Origin: Impatiens glandulifera
Lineage: Eukaryota; Streptophyta; Magnoliopsida; Ericales; Balsaminaceae
DNA length: 64,000 nt
Direction: 5' to 3'
Assembly (NCBI RefSeq): GCF_907164915.1
Contig: NC_061867.1
Span: 32,299,751-32,363,750, forward strand
The notes beneath the pieces are model-generated. The model ran no database searches. It had not been told where the DNA came from and was given only the letters and a program-made list of their open reading frames with translations. Shown here one piece after another: positions 21,556 through 33,183 of the stretch (within the stretch, counting starts at the first letter, position 1; the number at the start of each line of letters is the position of its first letter). The translations under genes were made by a program, and so were the position numbers.

Positions 21556-23003
21556 TGTCTCACAAGTCTCAAGATGTAATAAAATAATTTTTTTGTTTTT
21601 GTTAATATTTAATGATATTAATTAATAAAATAATTCAATTTTTTGCATGACTATTAATAAAACAAATAATAAGAGTTTACTCTAAAAATAATTAATAAAA
21701 TGATGTTGGTTACTTTGATTGAAAGAAATTCAAGAATGAGATTAGCCTAATTAAATTTGGAAACTCTTTGAATAAAAAACACTTGTTTGAAGCAAATGAG
21801 AAATTTAACAAATTATAATTTAGAAAGTGCCCCAAAAATTTCTGGCCCAAAACATAATTTGTATCAATATTGTTCCATTTTCATTGAAACAAATGTTAGT
21901 GGCAGATGCAATTGTTGTGTGGTGGGTAAAGATGTTATTCATTCTTTGATAATGTTTTTCCATCAATTAACATATTTTTGTTTGTAGAAATAAGATTGTT
22001 TTTTTGGCATTAAGGAGATATTTGAGAACATTACAACTTATCGTATGTCATGTCGGTGGAAACTGCAACCGGATACTTTATTTGGTTTTTATATTTTTTG
22101 AAAAGAATAAAAAGCGAATTGAAAGTAGTAACAATTGATTCACTAAACTAGTTAAAAACCTTATAAATATTATGCAATTCAACCAATGTGTAAGACATCC
22201 TTGAGCAAGACTTTTACGTGGGAACTCCTTGGGAGACCTGTCTAGTCCAATAGACTTATTATAATAAGAAATAAGTTAATTCATTACCGTTGCAATTACT
22301 TTTTTCCGTAGTGTCTTGTAACCGAATAAAACCTTCGACTTTTAGATTATTATTTAAGAAGAATAAAAGGTAAAAATAGACTCATGAGAAAAATAAATGT
22401 CAAAGATAAAGATTAAATAGTTCACCACAAATATATCTGTAAACAAATAGTATATTATTAATGTTGAGATCCAAATGACATAGTCTTGATATTAATGATG
22501 ACATAGTTACATTATTAATGTTGAGATCCAAATGACATAGTTATTGTTTGTCACTTGTCCATCTACTAATAATATAGAAAAAGTAAAACATACAAGTGTT
22601 TCCATAAATTTTGCTAAATTTAAAAATAACAATCATAATAATGAAACATAGAGTGTATGATGTTAACTTAGCTTGGAGGAGTAGTCCTGACAGAGGAAAT
22701 ATCCATTCTCTCACAAATGTCAGAACTTCGACTCTTCAGGTTCACCAGTCTTCTAAGACTTTTATAGTTGTGGGATGGTATTTCTTTTTAATATATATGT
22801 GATAACATAAGTTGGTGATATTTTTTTATTAATGTTTGAGTATGATATGGATAATGTATGACATCTTATGTAATAAGATCAACTGCATTATTATATATTT
22901 TTTAAATATTTGATTAAGAATTTATTTTAACTAAACGAATCGATGAAATGAATTTTATTCTTTTAAGAAATATTTTAGTCCAATTAAATTTATATATTCC
23001 TTA
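21556..23003. other. Intergenic, AT-rich, no gene recognised
   Basis: Contains a direct repeat of about 31 bases (ATTATTAATGTTGAGATCCA...) at 22454 and 22511, 57 bases apart. Short open frames here have no recognisable motifs. Confidence 0.4.
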
Positions 23004-25732
23004 CCCTACAAGGAAATAGCGTATTTACGACCTAATTTGATCCTAATGAATATATAATTTGCGACGTTTTTTCCATTAATAATTATTTCGCAAATATGTG
23101 TCTCTTATACTCGGACAAATAAGAATTTAATCGAAAAGTTTTTGGATGATTTTTTCAATATATATTTTTGTGATCCTATTTCCGATTACATTTTCAACAT
23201 TTTTTCCATTTAATTTTGTTTAGTCGGTAAATATTGACGACAATCTTTATGACGGTATTTCTGAAAAAAAGTTTGATCGAATTTCATACCAAAAAATTGA
23301 TTTTTATTATTTTTTAGCAAAATTTTATTTTTTAAAATATTTATAATTTTACTTTTTTTATCAAATTTTTTTTATACTATTCGCAAATAAATTAGAGTAA
23401 AATTAAATATAAAACAAAATAACATAACATAATTAGTCTTCCATTATCACAAAATACATTCAAATTAAACTTTAAACCCAAAGTCATTAAAACTAAAACA
23501 TATTTTATAATAAGTTTTATATATCAAAAACTAATTTTAAAATTATTAAATATAATACTAACACAATCAATAAATGCATTAATTCTTTTAACACCAAATA
23601 TATCAACGCGACTCAACAAAACTTAATCATTCAAGCACATATCAACGACGAAAGAATAAAACACAAAACTACAATATTTATTTGTTGTCCCACCCTACCT
23701 GCAAAACAAAACAAAACAAAAAAACAAAACAAAACAAGACCAGACAAAATTTGGTAATGAAGATAATCAACAATTAGATGAACATACTTCAAAATGATGC
23801 ACTCCACTCTGAGCATAGTCATCAGACATGATCAATATATTAACTTTCAAAACTTAAGTTTGAGATTAATTATTTCTACATTGTCAAAAGGAAAACTTGA
23901 GTCCTTGAAAAGTAGAAGAACATCGTCCACTAATCTGCACAACCACCATCATCAACATGAAGCAAGAACAACTACACGAGATAGAGTTTGCCTAAATAGA
24001 ATTGAACATGAAAGTGAAAGGATAAAGTCTACCTTAAGGAGTCTTCTTTCAAGGGGGAACGAACAAGAACTTTTGATGTGAAAACCAAGATCTTACCATC
24101 TTCTCCAAGAGCTAATCAACATTATGCAAATATGTTCCAAATTGATCAACTATACTATATAAAAGTTTATGTTATTGTCAGTAAAAATAATTCATTTAAA
24201 GAGAAATTTCAATAAAACTACTTAACCAAATTGGCACAAGAAATCATTTGAAAATGAAAAAAAGAAACATTATAGCATCATATACCAACAAGACAACTTA
24301 GATCGATATTTACAACTTATGATGATATAGATTGCAATACGTCCAACCAGCTATAAATCAACTTTTGTTTACCTTTTAGAAGTAACAAATATTAACATGT
24401 GAAATATTTGAAATAGTAATATAAGAGTACTGTATTGGTATCACGTTATTATACATGTGTAAACAAGTCAAACTCATCCATTATAAAAATGACTTCTAAT
24501 TCGTATTCCCTATTACCGTAAACATATAGATAAGAATAAGCAAACAAATAGAAAAACAAGACAAAGTTGATTTCAGATGGAATTTTGAACATGACCATAC
24601 AAATGGTACAAGGATTCACCTTAACATGGCTATCATGAACTACGAGTTTTCATCAAATGATGCCGCAGCAAAAATAATAAATTAGAGTTAAAACAATGAT
24701 TATTACGGGATGAAACTACATTATATATGTTATAGAACATTTTTGAGAATATTAACTCATTGTCCATGCAAAGTTGGTTAGCAATTTCCTGAATGATAAA
24801 AACAAAAGGCAATGTAATCATTAAAAAAACTACATATAATGTAATTATAAACAAGTAAAGTTAAGAATGTAACAAGTAATCATACACAATATGTCAACAT
24901 TAAGATTTTATCAAGGTTAATTGCATTAACGTATTGTCTCACTAGTCATCCAACATTAAAAATTCTATCAAATTTATATATAATGCTTACCACATGAATT
25001 AGAAGACTATAGAAACTTGAGAAACGAATTGATAAAAGCATGAAATTCTAGTTGAAGAATCTCATAAAAAGGTGAAATTGAAATCATCTCCTCCTACCCA
25101 TTTCAGTTTGTTTAATCAATTTAAAGTAGTGAGAAATTGAGAACCCAACTATTAATTTAGTCTATTCCAGAAGATCGATAAAGTAAAATTCTGAAAAATT
25201 TCTTAAAAGTTATGATGTGCCCTTGTACTTATTTATGCACTAGTGATATCCTATGATATATATAAGTTAAGTAACTGATGAATACATTAATGTGATTATT
25301 ATTTAAGTGAGATTTTATTATATATATATATATATATAATTTTCTACGAAATTTACGATGGTTATGATTTTCTATTTTTAATATTTGCGATAGAAGTTAT
25401 GATAAAGGAAACGTCGAAAATTTGTAACGTATATTTCATGTTAGATTTTTTTACGATTTTTCCGACTGACTATAAAACTTCAACGCTATATATTTTTTCG
25501 TCGGAAATTTCATACAAAATATTGTATGAATTAATTTACAGATTTTACCACGGATATTTACCTTTATTTTACCACGTACTATAGGTAAATATTTTTACTT
25601 TTTGCAAGGAAGTTTTTTTCATTCACTTATATTTACGACGATTTATGTTTTTCGTGGATTAAACCGTCGCATATGTCCGATGTTATTTAAGTGTCGGTAA
25701 TTAGCCGTCGCTAATTAAACGTTTTTTTAGTG
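23004..25732. mobile_element. Possible non-coding CACTA-like element
   Basis: The left end reads CCCTACAAGGAAATAGCG, close to the CACTACAAGAAAA start of plant CACTA elements. The right end is the reverse complement of CACTAAAAAAACG. Both ends are followed inward by scattered ACGAC/GTCGTC-type words (TTTACGACC, TTGACGACA, GTCGGTAATTAGCCGTCGC), as in CACTA subterminal regions. Flanking trinucleotides are TTA and TAA, so the 3-bp target duplication is not exact. No transposase motif was found in about 2.7 kb. It could instead be two unrelated ends. Confidence 0.4.
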
Positions 25733-26740
25733 TAACAATTATAGAAATAACAATTATCCAAATTTGTGTAAGAGTAGTATCTGATTAATTTTAAAGATGA
25801 TTTGTTAAAACTTTTAATTTAACATTAAAAAAGTGCAACAAGTTGTTAAAATCAATAGTTCTTCATATCTTCTTTAAAAAAGTGGAAATCCTTCTTATTG
25901 GATGATCATGATACTTCCCAAAAATCATTCTGGATCAATGGGGAACAATATAAACAATTTTGTTCAATAAGATAAAAAGTAGATAATTGACTCATTTGAT
26001 ACTAGAAATAATTGTCGAAAGTCCTTTTGATAATATTCCATCATCAAGACAATTTGCTGAATCGCGTTCATTTCGTAGAAGTTAATTGAAATATTTTTTT
26101 TTACAAAGCACTTCGAATATTGAATAATTCTTATCACTTCCCATTTAATTGTAATAAAAGATTTTCTATTTATATGAAAAGGGATTAAATAATTCTAATC
26201 TATTTTTGCAAAAACACAAATTCATAGTACGACTAAATTTTTAGATGGAAAGCTAAATAAATAAAATCATTGTTAAAGACATACATGGTCTCAATCATTC
26301 ATCCTTAATTCTAGAATAATAAAAGGATATTGAGTAATTAATTTTTCTATGTAAATATATTTGAGGACATGTGAGTTTGAGTGTTAATGATAATACAATT
26401 TAAAACATCAAAGAAGATAAAGACACATGATGCATTAATTTTGATTAACATGATTCAAAATTGTTGGATAAAATCATTGGAAACACAATGTAAAAAAAAA
26501 CAATTCTTTTGACACAAATGATGAATTTATCTAACTATTCATGAACATAGAACTTTTCACAATCTATTACCCAAGATAGTAAAAAAATAAATTAAATTAT
26601 GTTTTTTCAAAACTTTGAACCTTTCACTTTTACGAATTAAATTTATATAGAAGATAACTAATAAAACTAAATTAAATTCTTTTTAATAAATTTAACATTA
26701 AACTTTTTTATTTTTTTATAATAAATTCTTAAGGAACGAG
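25733..26740. other. Intergenic, AT-rich, nothing recognised
   Basis: No coding motif, repeat array or transposon end seen. Confidence 0.4.
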
Positions 26741-26744
26741 GGGT

Positions 26745-27085
26745 TTGTAGATCCTCAATCGGGGTGCTGAAACTCCTCGGTCGAGTGTGGAGATCACTGT
26801 TGCTAGGTTAGCTTATAGCTAACTTCATTGACCCAGGTTTGTGAGTTCTCGATCGGATGTAAGACTCTACAGTCCCATGTTCAAATTCTCGGTTGGATGT
26901 TAAAATCTTCGATCGGACCCTCGGTCCTGGTCGAAATTTCACGGTCGGACCTCTCGGTCCTAACTGAAATTTTCTCGGTTGGACCTCTCGGTTCGGACTA
27001 AAATTTCTCGGTGAGACCTCTCAGTTCTAACTGAAGATCCTCAGTCGGATCTCTCGGTACTAGTCGTACCTCCCGGTCCTCAAGA
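26745..27085. repeat. Degenerate tandem array of CTCGGTCGGACC-type units
   Basis: About nine to ten diverged units of roughly 30-36 bases built on CGGACCTCTCGGTCCTAACTG and GAAATTTCTCGG, in an otherwise AT-rich setting. No coding frame runs through it. Origin unknown; such arrays occur in LTRs of plant retrotransposons. Confidence 0.6.
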
Positions 27086-27684
27086 ACATCAAAACTACAT
27101 GTTTTACAATTTTGATTAATGCCTAGATCCTTTGATCCCAGGGCTTGATTACCTTCTCAAATCTCTTAGTAATATTATGAAGATCATCCCAAAGTATCAT
27201 TCAACTTGGATGATGTTCGATTTCATCAAAATAGTTATGAGATAAAAATCGGGTTTTAGGCTCTTAGTCATTATTGATGTGTAAGGAGCTTGAAAATAGA
27301 TTTCTTATAACTCATATGATTGATTGGTACCAACACATGAATACTAACTGTTCATTTTGACCAATTCAAGAACTTAAAATTTTCATTTATGTTACAAATT
27401 TTGATTTTAATGAAACATAATCGCGATGGATCAAATATGGTCTAAATAGGTTCCCAACATCATTAGAAAAATATTGGGAAGCTTTCTGGACTGCTATTCT
27501 TGAGGATTAACTCAAGAATAGAAAACCAGATTTTGAATTTTTCTAAATTCAAATTGGGGATTTCTGTTTTAAATTGATTGATCTGTTTTAGCTTCAACCG
27601 AAAGCTTGCAAATGATCCTACAATCGTTTTCTAATCACAAAATTCAATAACCAGGTAATATACAAACTTAGGGAAACTAAAATA
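27086..27684. other. Left flank of S3, no gene recognised
   Basis: Moderately AT-rich sequence up to the target duplication AAATA at 27680-27684; it continues at 33184 beyond the inserted element. Confidence 0.4.
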
Positions 27685-27906
27685 TGTTGGGTTAAGATTT
27701 TTAATGTTTAAACTGGTTTTGATAATTTAGCTTAAATAATCAAAAAGGGAGAAATTGTTGGGTAAAGATTTTTAATTGATTTAAAATAACTTAACAATTT
27801 TGATTTGATAATTTATGAAATGGTTTTTGATAATAAATGGATAAAACTAAGTTCAATAATTGTTAGTCATATCAAATATATAAATATATATTTAGATATC
27901 GACATA

Positions 27907-27977
27907 GTTTATGGTGTAATGGTAAGTACATCTGTCTATCATGCGGGTGACCTGGGTTCAAATCTCACCAGATGCAT
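27907..27977 (+). other. tRNA-Asp-like segment inside the 5' LTR of S3
   Basis: TGGTGTAATGGTAAGTAC resembles the D-arm/A-box and GCGGGTGACCTGGGTTCAAAT resembles the variable loop and T-arm/B-box of plant tRNA-Asp. The anticodon position is altered and the acceptor and T stems no longer pair well, so it is not a functional tRNA gene. The Pol III B-box (GGTTCAAATCT, 27955-27965) is kept. The 3' LTR has the same segment at 31721-31793 with an 8-base shortening in the anticodon arm. Confidence 0.6.
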
Positions 27978-28029
27978 AACTAATAATTGGATTTTTGATA
28001 ATTTGCAGGCACAACTCAAAGTCAACGCA

Positions 28030-28580
28030 CGCGAGCAGACGTCTCAAAGTCAACGCACGTGGTTAGATGGGGCGTCTAACGTGTAGTTAGACGTCAGAGT
28101 CTAATGGATGGGGGCGTCTAAAGGTTGTTAGATGGGGTGCGTCTAAGCAGATGGACAACTAAGATGATCAGATGAGGAGATGAATGACTAAGATGATCCG
28201 ATTAGAAGATGAGGCGTCTAAGCAGATGAACGGCCAAGATAAAGCGTCTAATGTGTAATTAGACGAGGGCGTCTAAGCAGATGGACTACTAAGATGATCA
28301 GATGAGCAAATGGACGACTAAGATGATCAGATGAGCAAATGGACGTCTAAGTAGATGGACGACTAAGATTAACATATGAGGCGTCTAAGTAGATGAACGA
28401 CCAAGATGAGGCGTCTAATGTGTAGTTAGACGGAGGCGTCTAAGCATATGGACGACTAAGATGATCAGATGAGGCGTCTAAGCAGATGAACGACCAAGAT
28501 GTAATAGACTGTTAGATGGGGGGTCTAAGAGACTATTATATGGGGGCGTTTAATAGACTAGTAGATGGGGGCGTCTGAAG
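28030..28580 (+). repeat. Minisatellite in 5' LTR of S3
   Basis: Irregular tandem arrangement of GGCGTCTAA, AGCAGATGGACGACTAAGAT and GATCAGATGAG blocks. The 3' LTR has the same array in a different arrangement (31850-32365), showing unequal turnover between the two LTRs. Confidence 0.85.
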
Positions 28581-29400
28581 ACAAATGAGATTACAAACAA
28601 CAGGCAGCAGAGTCCTCCAGACAGCTGACAATAGAGCTCAACAAATGAACAACTATCATGTACTCCATAATTCAAATTGTCTGTACTGCATTGTACTACC
28701 ATGATCTCAAGAATCTTTTCCTCCTGTACTACCCAATACCTCATGTATAGTACATCCAACAGAAAGAGCACATGTGTCCAAAAGAATGATTTGACCGTTG
28801 AAGTTTTTCAAGAATAAATTGTTGCATAAAGTCAACGGACAAATTGTTGGCTGAATATGTAATACATAAGCTGAAGCTCTCTCTAAAAGATTGAATCACC
28901 AGATTTCTACAAGTTTGATTTCTTGAATCAACTTACTCTCTCTCTAGATATTTTATTCTCAAGTGTATTTTGTAAATCACTACGTGAAGTTGAGAGATAA
29001 GTTACTGGACTATTTGATAGTCATTAATAGTGTGTTCTAAGTTGAACAAATATTGTTTTGTTCAATAGAGAGTTATCTAAATCAGTGAGTTGTATTCGTC
29101 TCAAAGTATCTAATGATATCCTTCCGGTTGTTGGAAGAAGGGGTGACGTGGGAGAGTTTGCTACGAACATCCATAATCAACTCGATGTGTTCTTTACTTT
29201 CTGTCATTCATTTTTCATTGGTTTTAAGCTTCAAATCCAACGAACATTTCCGCACTTGAATCTGTTTCAAAAGTTTGAAGGATTTGCGAAGAACAGAATC
29301 ATATTTTAACTTCTAATATAATTAAAATCGAACTGATGTGTATAAGTTGTTATCAATAGTCAGACCCCCGTCTCTATTGATTACACCGATCCTTTCAATT

Positions 29401-29412
29401 TGTATCAGAGCC
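29401..29412 (+). other. Primer binding site of S3
   Basis: TGTATCAGAGCC three bases after the LTR, one mismatch from the tRNA-Met site TGGTATCAGAGC region. Confidence 0.75.
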
Positions 29413-29449
29413 TCGTTTTCTATTCTCAAGCATCAAAAGAATCTAAATC

Positions 29450-30960
29450 ATGTCTATGGCTGTCATCAACAATGTTCCCATGTTCTCAGAGGAAAATTAT
29501 GTCGTGTGGAAGGAGAGAGTCCACGCTTATCTAGCTTCCATAGATGATGTCATGTTGTTTGTCATCACCGAAGGTCCGATAAAGATTGAGAAGGATAGAT
29601 CTGAGTGGACTAGTGAAGATAAAAGAAAGAACAACCTCGACAACATAGTATAAGACATCCTCTACAAGACATTGGATGATAACATGTTACACAAGATCAT
29701 CACATGCCCTAGTGCCAAAGATATTTGGAAGAAGTTGACTAAACTATGTGAGGGCAACGAGCAAACCAAAGAAAACAGACTCATGGTTTCCACACAATAG
29801 TTCAATAACTTCAAGATGTGTCCTGGAGAGACGATGACTGAGTTCGATGAAAGATTCAGTAAGGTTATCACTTCTCTATACACTTACAACAACAGAGAGG
29901 TTGCGATCAAGGTCATGCGTGCTCTGCCCAGAGAGTGGGATATCAAGACGATGGTGATGAGGGAATCTAAAGACCTCAACAAGATGGAGCTCTATGATTT
30001 GTTAGCCGATTTGAAGGCCTACGAGTTTAAAATAAACTTTAGGAATGAAGAGGAGCACCCCACATCCACCATCATAACAAAGGCATTGATGACCGCTGAG
30101 GAGCCATCTACTGCCACTACTGTGAAGGCTGCTGCTAAGCAAATTAGCAGCGATGCCATGACTCTTTTTATGAAGAAAATCTGCAAATTCATGAATAAGA
30201 GACACTTCAAGACGGAAAGTAGCAAGCCGAAGCGAGGTGAGAAAAAGAAAGATAAGAAAAAGAAAGAGCTGAAGAATCTCATTGCGGCTGAAAGCAAAGC
30301 CAAGTGGGACGACAACGACTTAGATGATTCATCATCCAACGTTAGTGATGATGAAGAGGTCACTTGCTTTATGGAAAGAGAAGAAGAAAATCTGAGGAAT
30401 CCGAGGTATGTGATTTCTCTCTAGAAGAGTTTACACAAGATGAATTAGTGGCTGCACTCAATGACATGGTCATTGAGTACAAGAAACTGTCAGACTCTTT
30501 TGATGAACTAAATTTCAAAAACAAATCTGATAGCTTTTCTTCATCCCAAAACAATGATTCTAAAGTTTTTGAAAACAAAATGGTTGAGCTATCATCTGAG
30601 AATGAGAAGCTCAAGGAAAATGTTCAAACTATATTTTATGAAAACCAACGTTTGACATATGTGGTCAGTTCCTGGATGAAGTCTGGAGATGCAGTCAGAC
30701 AACAAATAAGTATGTTGAGGCCTACCGGATGCAAATCCGGTTTAGGATTTGATGGCAATGACTCAGACAAGTCTTGTAAAAAGATAAACCCAGCCACATA
30801 AAAGTTTAAGGCTATAAGCTTTGTCAAAGGGAGTTTAACTACGAATGAAACTGATTCAAGCTGTGATGAGATAACCTTAAAGGATGAGATTACTTATGTT
30901 CCGTCGACTATTAGCTAGCTGAAAATTAAGTTAGAAGCAGCCAGCATGTCTGGAAAACTA
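29450..30960 (+). pseudogene. gag: S3 gag, broken, lacking the zinc knuckle
   Basis: Starts MSMAVINNVPMFSEENYVVWK. It continues through EGPIKIEKDRSEWTSEDKRKNNLDN, in the same style as S1/S2 gag. In-frame stops at 29651 and 29798, then an open central region with KVMRALPREWDIKTMVMRES. Where the S1 zinc knuckle would lie there is only KRHFKTESSKPKRGEKKKDKKKKELKN (about 30200-30275), so the CCHC motif is absent and a lysine-rich stretch remains. A frameshift near 30365 is followed by the Sirevirus-like extension EFTQDELVAALNDMVIEYKKL and a predicted helical segment. A stop at 30799 precedes degenerate sequence. Confidence 0.8.
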
Positions 30961-31199
30961 AAACCTGACAAAAAAATCAAGGATTTTTAAATCAAAACCA
31001 TCCTCCAAGGTTAAGGGATCAGCTGCTAACAAAAAGACGTCTACTAAGTCTAAATCAGACGCACTGATCATAACACAACATGGGAAATCCATAAAAATAA
31101 TCAAAGTATGGATTCTCAAGGGACTAATAAGCCATGGACCCAAAGAAAAATAGGTACCAGATTCGTTATTGTCTTTGAATACAGGTAAAACAATAAAGC

Positions 31200-31350
31200 A
31201 TCTTGGAAGAGTCAAGTGGCATCTGGACAGCCGACTGCTCGGACATAGCATATGACATTCAATAGCCTGAACTGGTTGAAATCTTCACGAAGCCACTTCC
31301 CGAGTCTATGTTTTCTTACCTTAGAAATATTTTTAGGATTGTTAGATTAC
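31200..31350 (+). pseudogene. Junction of protease start and pol end in S3
   Basis: WHLDSR (31217-31234) is the start of the Copia protease with DSG changed to DSR. Within about 25 bases the sequence becomes the pol C-terminus (GWNLHEATSRVYVFLP-type DNA, translating as EIFTKPLPESMFSYLRNIF in one frame). All pol between has been lost in one deletion. Confidence 0.75.
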
Positions 31351-31429
31351 GATAATACCTAGATTATATTTAAATCATGAACTCACCTTGTTATGATAAT
31401 TTAGTTTAAATAATCAAAAAGGGATAAAT

Positions 31430-33183
31430 TGTTGGGTTAAGATTTTTAATGTTTAAACTAGTTTTGATAATTTAGTTTAAATAATCAAAAAGAGAGAAAT
31501 TGTTGGGTTTAGATTTTTAATGTTTAAACTGGTTTTAATAATATAGTTTAAATAATCAAAAAGAGGGAAATTTTTGGGTTAAGATTTTTAATTGATTTAT
31601 AATAACTTAACAATTTTGATTTGATGATTGATGAAATGGTTTTTGATAATAAATGGATAAAACTAAGTTCAATAATTGTTAGTCATATCAAATATATAAA
31701 AATATAATTAGATATAACATCTGTGGTGTACTGGTAAGTACATCTGTTTTGTGGGTGACCTGGGTTCAAATCTCATCAGACGCATAATTAATAATTGGAG
31801 TTTTGTTAATTTACAGGCACAACTCAAATTCAACGCGCGCGAGAAGACGTCTCAAAGTCAATGCACGTGGTTAGATGGGGCGTCTAACGTGTAGTTAGAC
31901 GTCAGAGTCTAATAATAGATGGGGGCATCTAAAGGTTGTTAGATGGGGTGCGTCTAAGCAGATGGACGTCTAAGTAGATGGACGACTAAGATGATCAGAT
32001 GAGGCATTTAAGCAGATGAACGACCAAGATGAGGCGTCTAATGTGTAGTTAGATGGGGGCGTCTAAGAACGTGGACGGCTAAGATGAGTAGATGAGCAGA
32101 TGGACGTCTAAGAAGATGGATGGCTAAGATTATCAGATGAGGCATCTAAGCAGATGAACAGCCAAGATGAAGCATCTAATGTGTAGTTAGACAGGGGCGT
32201 CTAAGCAAATGGACGACTAAGATGATCAGATGAGGCGTCTAAGCAGATGAACGACCAAGATGTAATAGACTGTTATATGTGGGTCTAATAGACTGTTATA
32301 TGGGGGCATCTTATAGACTATTAGATGGGGGCGTCTAATAGACTATCAATCTGATAGACGTCTGAAGGTAGATGAGCTTCCAGACAGCAGGCAGCAGAGT
32401 CCTCCAGACAGCTGACAATAGAGCTCAACAAATGAACAAATATCACGTACACCATAATTCAAATTGTCTTTACTGTATTGTACTACCATGATCTCAATAA
32501 TCTTTTTCTGTTGTACTACCCAGTACCTCATGGATAGTACATCCAATAGAAAGAGCACATGTGTCCAAAAGAAGGATTTGAACGTTGAAATTTTTCAAGA
32601 ATAAATTGTTGCCTATAGACAATGGACAAATTGTTGGCTGAATATACACGACAAAAGTTGAAGCTCTCTCTAAAAGATTGAATCACCAGATTTCTACAAG
32701 TTTGATTTCTTGAATCATCTTACTCTCTCTCTAGATATTTTATTCTCAAGTGTATTTTGTAAATCACTACGTGAAGTTGAGACATAAGTAACTAGACTAT
32801 TTGATAGTCATTAATAGTGTGTTGTAAGTTGAACAAATATTGTTTTGTTCAACAGAGAGTTAACTAGATCAGTGAGTTGAATTCGTCTCAAAGTATCTAG
32901 TGATATCCTTTCAGTTGTTGGAAGTAGGTGTGACATAGGAGAGTTTGCTTCGAACATCCATAAACAACTCGCTGTGTTCTTTACTTTTTTCATTCATTTT
33001 TCATTGGTTCAAAGTTTCAAATCCGACGAACATTTCCCCACTTAAATCTATTTCAAGAGTTCGAATGATTTGCGAAGAATAGAAACAAATTTTAATTTCT
33101 AATAGATTTAAAATCGAACTAAAGTGTATAACTTGTTATCAATAGTCAGACGCCCGTCTCTATTGATTACACCGATCATTTCT
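31430..33183 (+). repeat. 3' LTR of S3, with three 71-base terminal units
   Basis: TGTTGGGT units start at 31430, 31501 and 31572 (last one mutated to TTTTGGGT), exactly 71 bases apart; the 5' LTR has two. The tRNA-like segment is at 31721-31793 and the minisatellite at 31850-32365. The end is ATCATTTCT where the 5' LTR has ATCCTTTCA, immediately followed by the AAATA target duplication. Confidence 0.88.

Larger units (their letters stand above)
27685..29397 (+). repeat. 5' LTR of S3 (about 1.7 kb)
   Basis: TGTTGGGTTAAG...CCTTTCA. Internal features in order: two tandem 71-base units at the start (27685 and 27756), each ending in a polypurine-tract-like AAAAAGGGAGAAAT; a tRNA-like segment at 27907-27977; a GTCTAA-type minisatellite at about 28030-28580; and a unique 3' half. 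All are repeated in the 3' LTR, which has one more 71-base unit. Confidence 0.88.
27685..33183 (+). mobile_element. S3: gag-only Copia (Sirevirus-like) element, pol deleted
   Basis: LTRs at 27685-29397 and 31430-33183, flanked by an exact AAATA duplication (27680-27684 and 33184-33188). The internal region is only about 2 kb: primer site, gag, the first residues of a protease (WHLDS, about 31217-31231), then an abrupt jump to the last residues of pol (EIFTKPLPESMFSYLRNIF-like, about 31280-31330). Integrase, reverse transcriptase and almost all of RNase H are missing, so it would depend on a helper. The 5-bp duplication shows it transposed; the deletion may have come before or after. Confidence 0.9.

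Noticed and set aside
23794..24081. 95-codon open frame, and several 60-100-codon frames at 21.6-27 kb
   Set aside because: No motif, AT-driven composition and no homology recognised.
27907..27977. A functional tRNA-Asp gene
   Set aside because: Acceptor and T stems do not pair and the anticodon is altered; kept only as a tRNA-like segment.
28030..28580. CRISPR-like repeated blocks
   Set aside because: Blocks are irregular, without constant repeat-spacer alternation, inside plant LTRs. This is a minisatellite.
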